Positions 1 to 8,377 are shown, counted from the stretch's first letter. The stretch is DNA of 20,744 nucleotides from DASWRT01 sp036403035 (GCA_036403035.1 DASWRT010000284.1:1-20744), one strand, 5' to 3'. Notes: generated by a model from the letters alone, not told the origin. A program made the numbers and translations.

Positions 1-33
1 GCGCATTTCGGGAAAATCGTCGTGACGCTGTAA
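1..33 (+). CDS. C-terminal end of a probable MDR-family dehydrogenase/quinone reductase (partial)
   Basis: Only the last ten codons and a TAA stop are inside the window, read from base 1 in frame 1: AHFGKIVVTL. A final Gly-Lys-Ile/Val-Val-beta-strand of this kind is typical of the end of zinc-type alcohol dehydrogenase/NADPH:quinone oxidoreductase (MDR) proteins, in phrases such as H-x-GKIVL. This is a family resemblance over ten residues only, so the product is tentative and the gene could be something else. It is convergent with the gamma-glutamyltransferase gene, with 60 bp between the two stops. No clear T-tract terminator lies between them, only a direct repeat of GGAAACC at about 73-92. 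Confidence 0.35.
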   Translation, partial: AHFGKIVVTL

Positions 34-93
34 GGGAAGCGCACGAGGCGCCCCGTCTGCCGGCCGCGGAAGGAAACCGTCGGCGGAAACCCT

Positions 94-1881
94 TCAACGC
101 ACGATGGCGTAACTCTGCATGTGACGCGGCGTTGCACCGGCGGAGAGAAGTCGCCCGTCCCGCCGCACAGCGCAAACGCGGCCGAGAGACCAGGCGTCCT
201 GAACGGAGACGCGGTGCCCACGCTCCGTCAGCCGGGCGATGACGGCGGGATCAAAGCGGTTCTCGATCAGCAGGCGGCCCAGCTCGTAGTCCCGCGGATA
301 AAACGATGTCGGCCAGTGACGGCTGTGGAACATCGGCGCGTCGATCGCTTGCTGGAGCCCCGAGCGGTGCAGCGCATGTCTGAGAAGAACGGTCAGCGGC
401 CACTGGTCCTGCTGATCGCCACCGGGAGTTCCGATCGCAAGATGAGGCTGACCGCCCTTCGTGATCAGGGTCGGAGTCAACGTTGTTCGGGGGCGCGTCG
501 AGGGACGAAGCGTCGAGGGTAGTCCCTCGTCCAGCCAGAACATCTGGCCCCGCGTGGAGATCGGAAAGCCGAGTTCGGGAACGACGGGCGAGCTTTGAAG
601 CCAGCCGCCGCTCGGCGTCGCCGACACCATGTTCCCGAACCGGTCGACGATGTCGAGATGAACCGTGTCGCCTTCGATCTCCGGCGTCGCGGCGAAGGTC
701 ACCTCGCCGCCACCCGGTCCCTGCGGCACTTCGCTTCCGGCCCGCGCTGCAATGACGGCGAGCCGGGCGGCGGCGCCCTCAAGGTGGCTCGGGGTGAGGT
801 CGAGCGAAGCGCTCTGGCCAACGAGGCGCGCCCGCCGTGCCGCATAGTCGGCTGATAACAGAGTTTCCAGCGGGATGTCCGAGGTGGCGGGATCGCCGTA
901 GAACGCTTCGCGATCCGCGAAAGCGAGCTTCGCGCATTCGACCACGGTATGGACGAACTCGTCCCCGAGCGGATCCATCCCCTCCAAGTCGAAATGCGAC
1001 AGCAGCGCAAGCTGCTGGAGAAAGACGGGCCCCTGACCCCATGGCCCGGTCTTGTGCACCCGGAGCCCGTGAAATTCCGCAGAGACTGTCGGCTCCTTGG
1101 TCGCCTGCCACCGTGCGAGATCATCGCCGCGCAACAGCCCGGCGTGCCGACGCCCCGACGTGTCGATCAGCGTTTCACTGCGATAGAATCGATCGATCGC
1201 CTCCGCGACGAAACCCTTGTAGAAGGCGGCGCGCGCAGCCTCGATCTGCGCGATCCGATCGCGTCCGGCAGCGTGCGCTTCATCAAGGATGCGCAGGTAG
1301 GTCTCGGCGATCGCCGTGGTCGTGAATAGGGCGCCGGGTCGCGGGACGTTTCCGCCCGCCAACCATACGGCCGCGGAAGTCGGCCAGTCGTTCCGGAAGA
1401 GGTCCCGCACGGGGATGATTGACGCTACCGCCCGCGGCAGGAGCGGGAATCCGTTCCGCGCATAGTCGATGGCGTAGCTCAGCACATCGGCGAGCGACAG
1501 CGTCCCATAATCGCGCAACAGCAGCATCCAGGCGTCGAACGCCCCCGGCACCACCGCCGGCAGAAGGCCGGTGCCCGGCACCATATCGAGACCGAGCGCC
1601 TTGAACGCATCGATATCTGCCAAGGCCGGCGCGACGCCCTGGCCGCAGATGACGACCGGCTCCGGCTCAGACACGCTTTTGAGGATGATCGGCACGTCGC
1701 CGCCGGGGCCGTTGAGGTGCGGCTCGACGATCTGCAGCACAAAGCCGCAGGCGACGGCGGCATCGAACGCATTGCCGCCGCGCTCCAGCACGGACATCGC
1801 GGCAGCAGCGCCCAGCCAATGTGTCGCGCTGACGGCTCCGAAGGTCCCGGTCAGTTCCGGGCGTGTCGTGAATGCGGGCAT
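94..1881 (-). CDS. Cytoplasmic gamma-glutamyltransferase family protein
   Basis: 595 aa, Ntn-hydrolase of the gamma-glutamyltranspeptidase family, which moves or hydrolyses gamma-glutamyl groups after self-cleavage into two subunits. Seen in the sequence: N-terminal GGNAFDAAVA (35-44) and NGPGGD (57-62), the pre-cleavage region around 395-405, and the probable nucleophile Thr406 in D-T-V-H followed by VDRFGNMVS (412-420). A substrate-loop motif GTPGGDQQ lies at 484-491. There is no signal peptide: the protein starts MPAFTTRPEL, so unlike periplasmic GGTs it should act in the cytoplasm. It is the last gene of the transporter unit, 4 nt after the permease stop, which suggests it processes an imported substrate. 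Family membership is sure; the substrate is not, because some members are cephalosporin/glutaryl acylases or act on gamma-glutamyl amines. Confidence 0.9.
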   Translation of the reverse strand: MPAFTTRPELTGTFGAVSATHWLGAAAAMSVLERGGNAFDAAVACGFVLQIVEPHLNGPGGDVPIILKSVSEPEPVVICGQGVAPALADIDAFKALGLDMVPGTGLLPAVVPGAFDAWMLLLRDYGTLSLADVLSYAIDYARNGFPLLPRAVASIIPVRDLFRNDWPTSAAVWLAGGNVPRPGALFTTTAIAETYLRILDEAHAAGRDRIAQIEAARAAFYKGFVAEAIDRFYRSETLIDTSGRRHAGLLRGDDLARWQATKEPTVSAEFHGLRVHKTGPWGQGPVFLQQLALLSHFDLEGMDPLGDEFVHTVVECAKLAFADREAFYGDPATSDIPLETLLSADYAARRARLVGQSASLDLTPSHLEGAAARLAVIAARAGSEVPQGPGGGEVTFAATPEIEGDTVHLDIVDRFGNMVSATPSGGWLQSSPVVPELGFPISTRGQMFWLDEGLPSTLRPSTRPRTTLTPTLITKGGQPHLAIGTPGGDQQDQWPLTVLLRHALHRSGLQQAIDAPMFHSRHWPTSFYPRDYELGRLLIENRFDPAVIARLTERGHRVSVQDAWSLGRVCAVRRDGRLLSAGATPRHMQSYAIVR

Positions 1882-1885
1882 GGAC

Positions 1886-2674
1886 CTACCGTTGGACGAT
1901 GCGCTTAACGCCGATGAGGCGCTCGGCGAGAAACAGAACCGATATGATGACGAGAACCTGCAAAGCCGACGCCGCTGCGATGACCAGCTGACTGCCCTGG
2001 AACTGAAGGTAGCTGAAGATCTCGATGGGCAAGGTGACGATGCCGGGGCCGGTCAGGAACAAGGCCGTGTTGAGTTCGCCGAACGACACGACGAAGGCGA
2101 ACAGCCATCCCGACAGCACCCCGGGCCAGATGATCGGCAAGGTGATCAGCCGGAAGGAACGGAGAGGGCCGGCCCCGAGGCTCTGGCCGGCCTCCTCCAG
2201 GGTCACGTCGAAGCTTTGGAGCGAGGTGAGCGTGGCGCGGAAGGCGTAAGGCGTGCAGACAATGACATGCGCCAGAAAAAGACCCGGCGTCACCGCCATG
2301 TTGATGGTGCGGTAAAGGAGCAGCAGCGCGAGCCCGAGGATGAGCGCGGGAAAGACCAGTGGCGCTATCAGCAACATTTGCATGAGGCCGGAGAGCCAGT
2401 CGCTTCGGCGCGAAACGTAGAGCGCACCCAACACGCCGACGACGGTCGCCCCGCACGCTGATGTAAAGGCGAGAACGATGCTCAGGACGAATGCGCTGCG
2501 CATTTCCGCGATCGCGAAGAAGGCTTGGAACCAGCGCAGCGAGAAGCCCGGCGGCGGGAAAGCGAGCGATTCGCCGGAACTGAACGCCACCACGATGACG
2601 ATGAGGATCGGCCCGAGCACGAGCGCCAGCACGACGCCGACGACGAGCCGGAGCAGGAAGCCGGCGACCGTCAT
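1886..2674 (-). CDS. ABC transporter permease, PotC-like (polyamine-type)
   Basis: 262 aa inner-membrane permease of the binding-protein-dependent (BPD) transport family. Hydrophobic segments begin with residues 4-28 (GFLLRLVVGVVLALVLGPIL) and recur through the protein, about six in all. The EAA loop that contacts the ATPase reads EEAGQSLGAGP followed by SFRLITLPIIWPGVLSGW. The start used is the ATG at 2672-2674, which forms a TGATG overlap with the stop of the preceding permease. A longer in-frame opening up to 2782 would add 36 low-hydrophobicity residues that overlap the preceding gene in another frame, so it is rejected. It is paired with the other permease and the ATPase, as in PotABC/family-1 importers. 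The substrate cannot be read from the sequence. Confidence 0.9.
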   Translation of the reverse strand: MTVAGFLLRLVVGVVLALVLGPILIVIVVAFSSGESLAFPPPGFSLRWFQAFFAIAEMRSAFVLSIVLAFTSACGATVVGVLGALYVSRRSDWLSGLMQMLLIAPLVFPALILGLALLLLYRTINMAVTPGLFLAHVIVCTPYAFRATLTSLQSFDVTLEEAGQSLGAGPLRSFRLITLPIIWPGVLSGWLFAFVVSFGELNTALFLTGPGIVTLPIEIFSYLQFQGSQLVIAAASALQVLVIISVLFLAERLIGVKRIVQR

Positions 2675-3537
2675 CAGCCGCGTCCCTGCACCCTCTGCGG
2701 CCGCAGCAGCAACTGAATGATCACGGCGATGACCAGCGCGATGACGAGGAGAGTGAAGGAAAGCGCCGCCGCCCGTGGCCAACGGAAGGTCGAGGCGCTG
2801 TCGAACACGAGGCTGACGAGCAGCTTGTATTGCGGCCCGCCGAGAAGTGCGATCGTGACGTAGGCGCTCAATGCCAGGAACGTCACCAGCATGAGCCCGG
2901 ACGCGATACCGGGGCTGGAGAGCGGAAGCGTCACGCGGAAGAAGGTGCGCCAGGGACCTGCGCCCAGCGATTCCGCCGCCTCGGCGTAGCTCTTGTCGAT
3001 CGCGATCAGCGAGTTCGTCACCGAAATCACCATGAAGGGCAACAGAATGGTGAGCAGACCAAGCGCTACCGCCTCTAGGGAATAAAGATATTGGACCGGC
3101 CGCTGGATGACGTGCGCGCCGACGAGCACGCTACTGACGACCCCGCGCCGGCCAAGGATGCTGACCCAGCCATACGCACGTACGACGTTGCTCACCATCA
3201 GGGGAAACATCATCAGCACGAGCATGAGCAGCCGCCCGCGCGGCGACAGCCGGGCTGCGTAATATGCGACCGGGTAGCCGAGGAGCAGGCACGCCACAAG
3301 GACGATGGCGGTGGCGAGAAGGGTGCGCTGTATGATGAGGAGATAGAAAGGATCCGTCGCGATCTCGAGATAGTTCACCAGCGTCGGCACGGTGTCGTAC
3401 AAGGCCGTCTGAGAGTTCGTCATGAAGCTGACGAACAGAAGGTAGCTCAGCGGTACGACGAAGAAGGCGAGGAGCAGCACCAGGGGCGGCGCCGCCACCG
3501 CGAGAAGGAAGAGCGAACGGGGCGCAGGGGAACTCAA
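2674..3537 (-). CDS. ABC transporter permease, PotB-like (polyamine-type)
   Basis: 287 aa inner-membrane permease, partner of the downstream permease in a heterodimeric channel. It has a long N-terminal membrane segment (about 9-36), further segments, and the EAA loop YAEAAESLGAGPWRTFFRV followed by TLPLSSPGIASG. The start codon is TTG (3535-3537 read leftward), overlapping the TGA stop of the ATPase gene as TTGA. This 4-nt overlap implies translational coupling. The family matches the first permease of spermidine/putrescine-like systems, which has a periplasmic loop after the first segment (here SFMTNSQTALYDTVP). Family membership is certain; substrate specificity is unknown. Confidence 0.9.
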   Translation of the reverse strand: MSSPAPRSLFLLAVAAPPLVLLLAFFVVPLSYLLFVSFMTNSQTALYDTVPTLVNYLEIATDPFYLLIIQRTLLATAIVLVACLLLGYPVAYYAARLSPRGRLLMLVLMMFPLMVSNVVRAYGWVSILGRRGVVSSVLVGAHVIQRPVQYLYSLEAVALGLLTILLPFMVISVTNSLIAIDKSYAEAAESLGAGPWRTFFRVTLPLSSPGIASGLMLVTFLALSAYVTIALLGGPQYKLLVSLVFDSASTFRWPRAAALSFTLLVIALVIAVIIQLLLRPQRVQGRG

Positions 3538-4619
3538 GGCGCGCCGTCCAATGCTACGAGGCTGTCCGCGTCCCAGTCGAGCCCGATATCCTCGCCGGGC
3601 GAGAGTGCCAGCGGGCGGACGTCGCTGTTGGGAACCACGGCTGCAATCAGCTTGCCGCCCACCTCCAACTGCAGGTGCGTGTGGGCGCCACGATAGATCA
3701 TCTCCCTCAGCCGAGCGCGGACTGCGCCGTCGGCGCGCACCGCGATCTTCTCGGGCCGCAACGCCAGCTTGATTCGGGTACCGGGCGCCACTGGCGAACC
3801 CGCGACGGCGAAACGGGTGCCGCCGAAATTGACGAGCGCCTTATCGCCCGAGCGCGCTTCGACCACCGCGTCGAGAATGTTGCTTGCGCCCAGGAAAGTC
3901 GCGACGAATTCGCTCGATGGCCGGTCGTAGATCTCCCGCGGCGCGCCGATCTGCTGGATCCGGCCGTCCTTCATAACCGCTACGCGATCGGACATCGTCA
4001 GGGCTTCCTCCTGATCGTGCGTCACGAAGATGGTCGTCGTGCCAAGACGCTTCTGAAGCGATCGGATTTCCACCTGCATCTGCTCGCGCAACATCTTGTC
4101 CAGTGCGCTCAGCGGCTCGTCGAGAAGCAGGACGTCGGGTTCGAACACCACGGCTCTGGCCAAGGCCACACGCTGCTGCTGTCCGCCCGAGAGCTGACGC
4201 GGATAACGGTCGCCGAAGGCGCCGAGCGCAACGAGTTCAAGCGCACTCTCGACCTTCCGCCGCACCTCCTCACGGCCGACGCGCCGCATCTGAAGGCCGA
4301 AAGCGACGTTCTCGCGTACGGTAAGGTGCGGAAAGAGCGCAAAATTCTGGAACACCATTCCGAAGTTGCGCTTGTAGGCGGGAACACCGGTCACGCGCTT
4401 GTTGCGGATGTAGATGTCGCCGCTCGTCGGCTGCTCGAATCCGGCGACCAACCGGAGCGTCGTCGTCTTCCCGCAGCCGCTCGGTCCGAGCAGGGAAAAG
4501 AACGAGCCGTGCGGAACGCTGAGATCGAGCCGATGCAGCGCGGTCGCGGCGCCGAACTTCTTCTCCACCCCCGCGAACCGTACATCGGCTGAGCTGAGCG
4601 CAGTCGCGTTGCTGTTCAA
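3534..4619 (-). CDS. ABC transporter ATP-binding protein, PotA-like
   Basis: About 361 aa from the proposed TTG start. All nucleotide-binding motifs are present: Walker A GPSGCGKT (45-52), Q-loop FQNFALFPH (90-98), signature LSGGQ (143-147), Walker B LLLDEP (164-169) and switch His201 in VTHDQEEA. A C-terminal TOBE-type regulatory domain follows (roughly 245-361). These features place it in the MalK/PotA/FbpC class energising the two adjacent permeases. For the start, an ATG at 4644-4646 would give 370 aa but overlaps the upstream gene by 31 nt and lacks a Shine-Dalgarno. The TTG at 4617-4619 sits 7 nt after a GGGGG run and overlaps the upstream TGA as TTGA, exactly as at the next junction. 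I prefer TTG, but either start is possible. Confidence 0.92.
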   Translation of the reverse strand: MNSNATALSSADVRFAGVEKKFGAATALHRLDLSVPHGSFFSLLGPSGCGKTTTLRLVAGFEQPTSGDIYIRNKRVTGVPAYKRNFGMVFQNFALFPHLTVRENVAFGLQMRRVGREEVRRKVESALELVALGAFGDRYPRQLSGGQQQRVALARAVVFEPDVLLLDEPLSALDKMLREQMQVEIRSLQKRLGTTTIFVTHDQEEALTMSDRVAVMKDGRIQQIGAPREIYDRPSSEFVATFLGASNILDAVVEARSGDKALVNFGGTRFAVAGSPVAPGTRIKLALRPEKIAVRADGAVRARLREMIYRGAHTHLQLEVGGKLIAAVVPNSDVRPLALSPGEDIGLDWDADSLVALDGAP

Positions 4620-6043
4620 TTCAATTCCCCCAGGGCGCGGTCGCATCGGACGATCCGCGCGGCTGCGGCAGCGAGGCGGATCGGCAGCTCGAGCAGAACG
4701 AGGCTCTGAGCCAGCGGCGCTCCGCCTGCGGCTCGCGCTGCCGGAACCGCATCGTTCAACGCGTAAACCAGCGCCGCCACCACGTTCGCATCCAAACCGC
4801 CCGCGTGGATTTCGCGGCTGAACCCGTCCTCAACTTCCGCCCATTCCGTCCGTCGACGCGCCAATTCCTTGCCGACCAGGCTCGCGATGCCGCTACCCTC
4901 CTCCTGCTCTACCCGAAACTGGATGGTATCGGCGGCATGGGCGATGGCGTCGCGCGCGGCATGGAGCACCGCGCGCAATTCCCCGCCATCCGCCTCTCCG
5001 GCGGTCGAGAGAGCCTGCCGCTCACCTTTCCGTTCGAAAAGGCCGAGCGAGATCATGGCGTTGAGGACGAGCTGGAACGACAGGCAATCCTCGGTCGCAT
5101 AGAAGCGCAGCGTCTCGTCCATCGTCTTCTCGCCGCGGATCGGCAGGTACCGGCGGACATAGCCGTCGAGCGCGATGCCCTTGCGCACGAAGTCGCCCAT
5201 CTCGGGATGCGGCGAGAACACAAGGACACGCCCGACCGACGAATCGGCCGCGACAACGGCCGGGCCGCCGCGCAGGTCCTGCTCGAACCGATCGCGATCG
5301 AGCGGGTTGTCGATGAACAGCCGGCTCGGCATTGCGAAATCGGCGAACTCCCCGAGCGTACGGGCCTGCCGTGCGCCGCCGGCGTCGGGCGGATAGGCTG
5401 GGCCGTGATAATAGGGAACTTCGATGATCTCGGGCAGGGCGCCCCTGATCGCCGGATCGGTGAGGCGGATATTGACCACCCCGGCGCCCGTTTGAAGATA
5501 TTCATGGGTGAATTTCGGTTTGGCGTCCACAAGGCCAAGCCAGCCCGGTCGTCCCTGCGAAACGTAGAACGCCCCGCCGCAGGACCCGATGAAGGCGCCC
5601 CCTCGCGCAATGAAGTTCTGCACGGCGAGGTCGACGCCGGTGCAGTCCTCCGCCCGATCAAGCCCCCATGTGGCGAAACCGCCCGGCATGATCAGCAAAT
5701 CGGCGCCGTCGAGCGCGCCGGTCGCAACAGCCTGCCCGTCGACGGCAGCAAACGGCAATCCCAGGCTCAGGAGGCAATGCGCATAATAGGCGTAATAGGG
5801 ATAGCCAATGGCCTTGCCGCAGAAGAGAGCGACCCGCGGCAGACCGATCGGCAGGAGCGCCGACGCCGGCATCGCTGCTGCGGGAGAGAGACCGAGCCCG
5901 CGCGCCGCCGACGCCACGCGCTCGTCAATGAGATAACCTTCCGCGATCAGCCCCGTCTCGCGGTCGCGGGCGGCGGCCCGGTGAGCCAAAACCGCGCCAA
6001 GAAGCCGCTCGCGCGCCGACGCCCAATCCAAAAGATATGCCAT
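4616..6043 (-). CDS. BPL_N-type class-I glutamine-amidotransferase-fold protein, function unknown
   Basis: 475 aa. The middle (about 70-290) resembles the biotin-protein-ligase N-terminal (BPL_N) domain, a class-I glutamine amidotransferase fold. It has RVALFCGKAIGYPYY (70-84), MPGGFATWG (119-127), a nucleophile elbow GSCGGAF with Cys155, and HPE at 279-281. The full Cys155-His279-Glu281 triad is therefore present, so it is probably an active amidase or amidotransferase. The N-terminal about 65 residues and the C-terminal about 180 residues are not recognised; the latter is helical and alanine-rich. There is no signal peptide and no ligase domain. It lies between the binding-protein gene (123 bp upstream) and the ATPase (4-nt overlap), hence is part of the transport operon. 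A role in processing the imported substrate, by analogy with PuuD-type gamma-glutamyl hydrolases, is inference. Confidence 0.75.
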   Translation of the reverse strand: MAYLLDWASARERLLGAVLAHRAAARDRETGLIAEGYLIDERVASAARGLGLSPAAAMPASALLPIGLPRVALFCGKAIGYPYYAYYAHCLLSLGLPFAAVDGQAVATGALDGADLLIMPGGFATWGLDRAEDCTGVDLAVQNFIARGGAFIGSCGGAFYVSQGRPGWLGLVDAKPKFTHEYLQTGAGVVNIRLTDPAIRGALPEIIEVPYYHGPAYPPDAGGARQARTLGEFADFAMPSRLFIDNPLDRDRFEQDLRGGPAVVAADSSVGRVLVFSPHPEMGDFVRKGIALDGYVRRYLPIRGEKTMDETLRFYATEDCLSFQLVLNAMISLGLFERKGERQALSTAGEADGGELRAVLHAARDAIAHAADTIQFRVEQEEGSGIASLVGKELARRRTEWAEVEDGFSREIHAGGLDANVVAALVYALNDAVPAARAAGGAPLAQSLVLLELPIRLAAAAARIVRCDRALGELN

Positions 6044-6166
6044 TACGTCACCTACGCAGCCAGCTAGTCGGCGCCGGCCGGGACAAGCCCGAACAGGTTT
6101 ACCGCCTGGCTGGTTTCACCACGCTCGGCCGCGTCGCCAAACCGGCCGGCTGAATGGGGGAGTATT

Positions 6167-7231
6167 TCAGCCGCCGGCGGCGATACGGTTCCAGCGGTCG
6201 GTCCAAGCCGGCCTATTCGAGGACATGAAGTCCTGATCGAGATCGATGATGCGCGCGACCTCGGCGTCCGAAAACTGTACGCGCTGCTGCAGCTCAGGGG
6301 AGAGCGTCTTCAGCATGCCCGGATGCGTTCCGGCGTAGTTGAATTCCTTCGCAACCCACCCCTGCAATGCCGGGTCGATGGTCATATTGATGTATTGCTC
6401 GGCAAGGGCCTTGTTCTTGGAGTTCTTTGCAATGCCGGTTCCTGAGAGATAGGAGATCGCTCCCTCTTTCGGGAACACCCACTCGGCAGTGCCGCCTTGA
6501 GCGCGCACGGTGAAGGTCTGCGACTTGTAGAGCAGACCGATCGCCGCCTCTTCATTGACGAGGGAGCTCATGATCGTGTCGGTGTCCTTCGCCCAGATCG
6601 GCTTCAGCGCTACCAACTTCTGCAACATCTGGAAACCGGTTTCGGCGTCCTTGGGATCCTTCCCGGCGGCCATAGCGCCGATCGGGATAATGTAATGCCC
6701 GATCGAGTGCGTTATTTCGGGCAGGACGACGGCGCCGCTATATTCCTCATTCCACAAATCCGCGAAGCCCGTCGGCGGCGTCTTCACCAGCTTCGGATTG
6801 TAGGCCACGCCGAGCGCGGAATAGATCATGGCGACCCAGCCCTTGCGGCGAAACCGGGCGGGAACGTCCTTCAGATACGGCATGTTCGGCGATGCCGGAT
6901 CGAGATCCTCCAGAACGCCCTGCGCCTCAGCCAGCGGAACGACGCCGTCATGCAACTGCACGAGGTCGTAGATTTGATTCCCGAGGGCGATCTTCAGCTT
7001 GGTGACGCGCTCGACCGGACTGGACCCGCGGTCTTGGATGATCTTCACCCCGGTCTTGGCGGTGAAAGGCGTATCGACATACTGCGCCATGCCGTTTCCC
7101 CACAGACCGCCCCACGTCATCAAAGCAAGTGAGTCGGGTTTGCTCTGCGCGAAGGCGGACGGCAAGCGCGCGGCGAAAGGAAAACCGGCGAGAGCAGCGC
7201 TCGACAGCCTGAGAAATTCACGACGCTTCAT
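6167..7231 (-). CDS. Extracellular solute-binding protein, PotD-like, Tat signal
   Basis: 354 aa periplasmic binding protein of the family-1/PotD type. The N-terminus MKRREFLRLSS has a twin arginine at 3-4 followed by a hydrophobic stretch and AFA-QS, so cleavage is expected after Ala28. This means export is probably through Tat, already folded. The mature part begins LALMTWGGLWG and contains the typical PotD-like segments YDLVQLHDG, GVAYNPKLV and WNEEYSGAVVLPE. It ends NRIAAGG. The ATG at 7229-7231 follows a G-rich leader (AAAGGGGGGCGGGGCAG). Its own promoter is visible upstream. It should deliver ligand to the two permeases encoded downstream. Ligand identity (polyamine, amino-acid derivative or other) cannot be decided from sequence alone. 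Confidence 0.9.
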   Translation of the reverse strand: MKRREFLRLSSAALAGFPFAARLPSAFAQSKPDSLALMTWGGLWGNGMAQYVDTPFTAKTGVKIIQDRGSSPVERVTKLKIALGNQIYDLVQLHDGVVPLAEAQGVLEDLDPASPNMPYLKDVPARFRRKGWVAMIYSALGVAYNPKLVKTPPTGFADLWNEEYSGAVVLPEITHSIGHYIIPIGAMAAGKDPKDAETGFQMLQKLVALKPIWAKDTDTIMSSLVNEEAAIGLLYKSQTFTVRAQGGTAEWVFPKEGAISYLSGTGIAKNSKNKALAEQYINMTIDPALQGWVAKEFNYAGTHPGMLKTLSPELQQRVQFSDAEVARIIDLDQDFMSSNRPAWTDRWNRIAAGG

Positions 7232-7301
7232 CTGCCCCGCCCCCCTTTGCTCAACCAGCGGGCATGACGCGTCACGTCCGCCGAAACGAAAATGTATTCA
7301 A

Positions 7302-7342
7302 ACTGTATGCATGTGTTTCTGGCCACGCAAACGGTTTTTTTT
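7302..7342 (-). promoter_or_regulatory. Candidate promoter with UP-like A-tract and operator, for the binding-protein operon
   Basis: Read leftward there is TTGCGT (7325-7330), a 17-nt spacer and TACAGT (7302-7307), close to a sigma70 -35/-10 pair. An A8 tract (7335-7342) lies immediately upstream of the -35, where an UP element would sit. The -10 and its upstream edge lie in ATGCATACAG. This contains the palindrome ATGCAT and resembles the TGTATGCA/TGTATACA half-sites bound by FCD-type GntR regulators, one of which is encoded just upstream. The gap to the ATG at 7231 leaves a leader of about 60 nt. The match is by eye only. Confidence 0.5.
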
Positions 7343-7507
7343 GCGCGCCTGCAGCGCCAAGCGCTGTACGCGAGGAGCACGTGAATGACGCTGCCGACGA
7401 TGGAGACAGATGCTTTGAATTATTGAGGCCGTACAAAATGCATCGCAACGGTTCGGGACTACCGCCGACTTCGCTTTTTCAGGGTACCTGCGTAACGGCT
7501 GCTTATT

Positions 7508-8245
7508 TTACGCGTCGCCTAAGTTGATTTCAGAGCCAGTCGTCGGGGACAGGAAACGCTGAAGCTGGTCGACAATCTGCTCCGCATGCTGGCGGCCGAG
7601 ACGGTCGGCGCGAAGCGGATCGCTATTTTCGATTGCGGCGATGAGTTCCTCGTGCTCGCGAACATACATTGCCGGCAAACGATCTCCGAACGTACGGTAG
7701 TATATACGCAGAAGCCGTATTCCATCGTTGAGCAACCGGGCAAATAGCTCGTTGTAGTATTTGTTCCCAGCAGCGTCAGCAATGGCAAGATGGAACTTGC
7801 GATTGGTTTCAATCATTTCAATCGCGTCGGCATCGGCTACAGCGCGCGCGAACTCCGCCTGGCGCGCACGGATCTTTACGAGATCCTGCGGGGTCCGACG
7901 TTCGGCGGCGAGGCGGGCGGTGAGGCGGTACATAAGCGTCAGCGCGTCGAGATAAGACGGAAGGGCAGCATAATCGACCGTTGAAACGATCGTGTTGCGG
8001 TTCGGCAGGGTCGTGGCGAGCCCCTCCGCGACAAGCTTGACCAGAGCCTCACGGACAGGAGTGCGCGAAAGCCCGAATCGCGCTGAAAGCCCCACTTCAT
8101 CGAGAGGATCGCCGGGGGCAAGAGTCATATCCAGTATGTCGCATTTCAATGCATCGTATACTCGCGCAACGCCAGAACCGCGCACGGTTCTATTGCGCTT
8201 TTCCTCGTCGCGAGATGGTACGCTCTCCAGAATCGATTTTGGCAT
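7508..8245 (-). CDS. GntR-family transcriptional regulator, FCD (FadR/VanR) subfamily
   Basis: 245 aa. The N-terminal winged helix-turn-helix (about 25-92) includes LSARFGLSRTPVREALVKL (53-71), the classical GntR recognition region. The C-terminal all-helical FCD ligand domain (about 95-235) carries the usual metal-ligand pattern: NRKFH (Asn148, His152, with Asn where many members have Asp), His198 in REHEEL and His220 in RQHAEQ. It therefore probably binds a metal-coordinated carboxylate effector. It sits directly upstream of, and in the same direction as, the transporter operon, separated by 276 bp with a separate promoter. It is the likely regulator of that operon, and its own promoter region carries palindromes, so autoregulation is likely. 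The effector is unknown. Confidence 0.9.
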   Translation of the reverse strand: MPKSILESVPSRDEEKRNRTVRGSGVARVYDALKCDILDMTLAPGDPLDEVGLSARFGLSRTPVREALVKLVAEGLATTLPNRNTIVSTVDYAALPSYLDALTLMYRLTARLAAERRTPQDLVKIRARQAEFARAVADADAIEMIETNRKFHLAIADAAGNKYYNELFARLLNDGIRLLRIYYRTFGDRLPAMYVREHEELIAAIENSDPLRADRLGRQHAEQIVDQLQRFLSPTTGSEINLGDA

Positions 8246-8347
8246 GTCTGCTCAATTTCATGTGACGAGGGTCCAGCGTCCCTCCCCTTTCAGGGGCATG
8301 ATGCCGGTCATGCCAGTCGTCGGCACTGGCGTGATTCACCGCCCACT

Positions 8348-8377
8348 TGTAATACAGTTTGTCGACATAAGTGTCCA
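8348..8377 (-). promoter_or_regulatory. Candidate GntR promoter with two overlapping FCD-type operators
   Basis: Read leftward there is TGGACA (8372-8377), a 17-nt spacer and TATTAC (8349-8354), a good sigma70-like pair. Two palindromes overlap it. TGTAATACA (8348-8356) covers the -10, and TGTCGACA (8360-8367) lies in the spacer. Both resemble the TNGTNNNACNA type of site bound by FCD GntR proteins (the first matches except its last base). The arrangement would let the regulator repress its own gene. The leader would be about 95 nt. Confidence 0.5.

Noticed and set aside
1571..2461. Rightward 296-codon frame across the GGT and permease genes
   Set aside because: It is antisense to two well-supported genes and has charged, repetitive composition without motifs.
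7335..7342. T8 run as a rightward terminator
   Set aside because: No stem precedes it on the plus strand. On the minus strand it is an A-tract immediately upstream of a -35 element.
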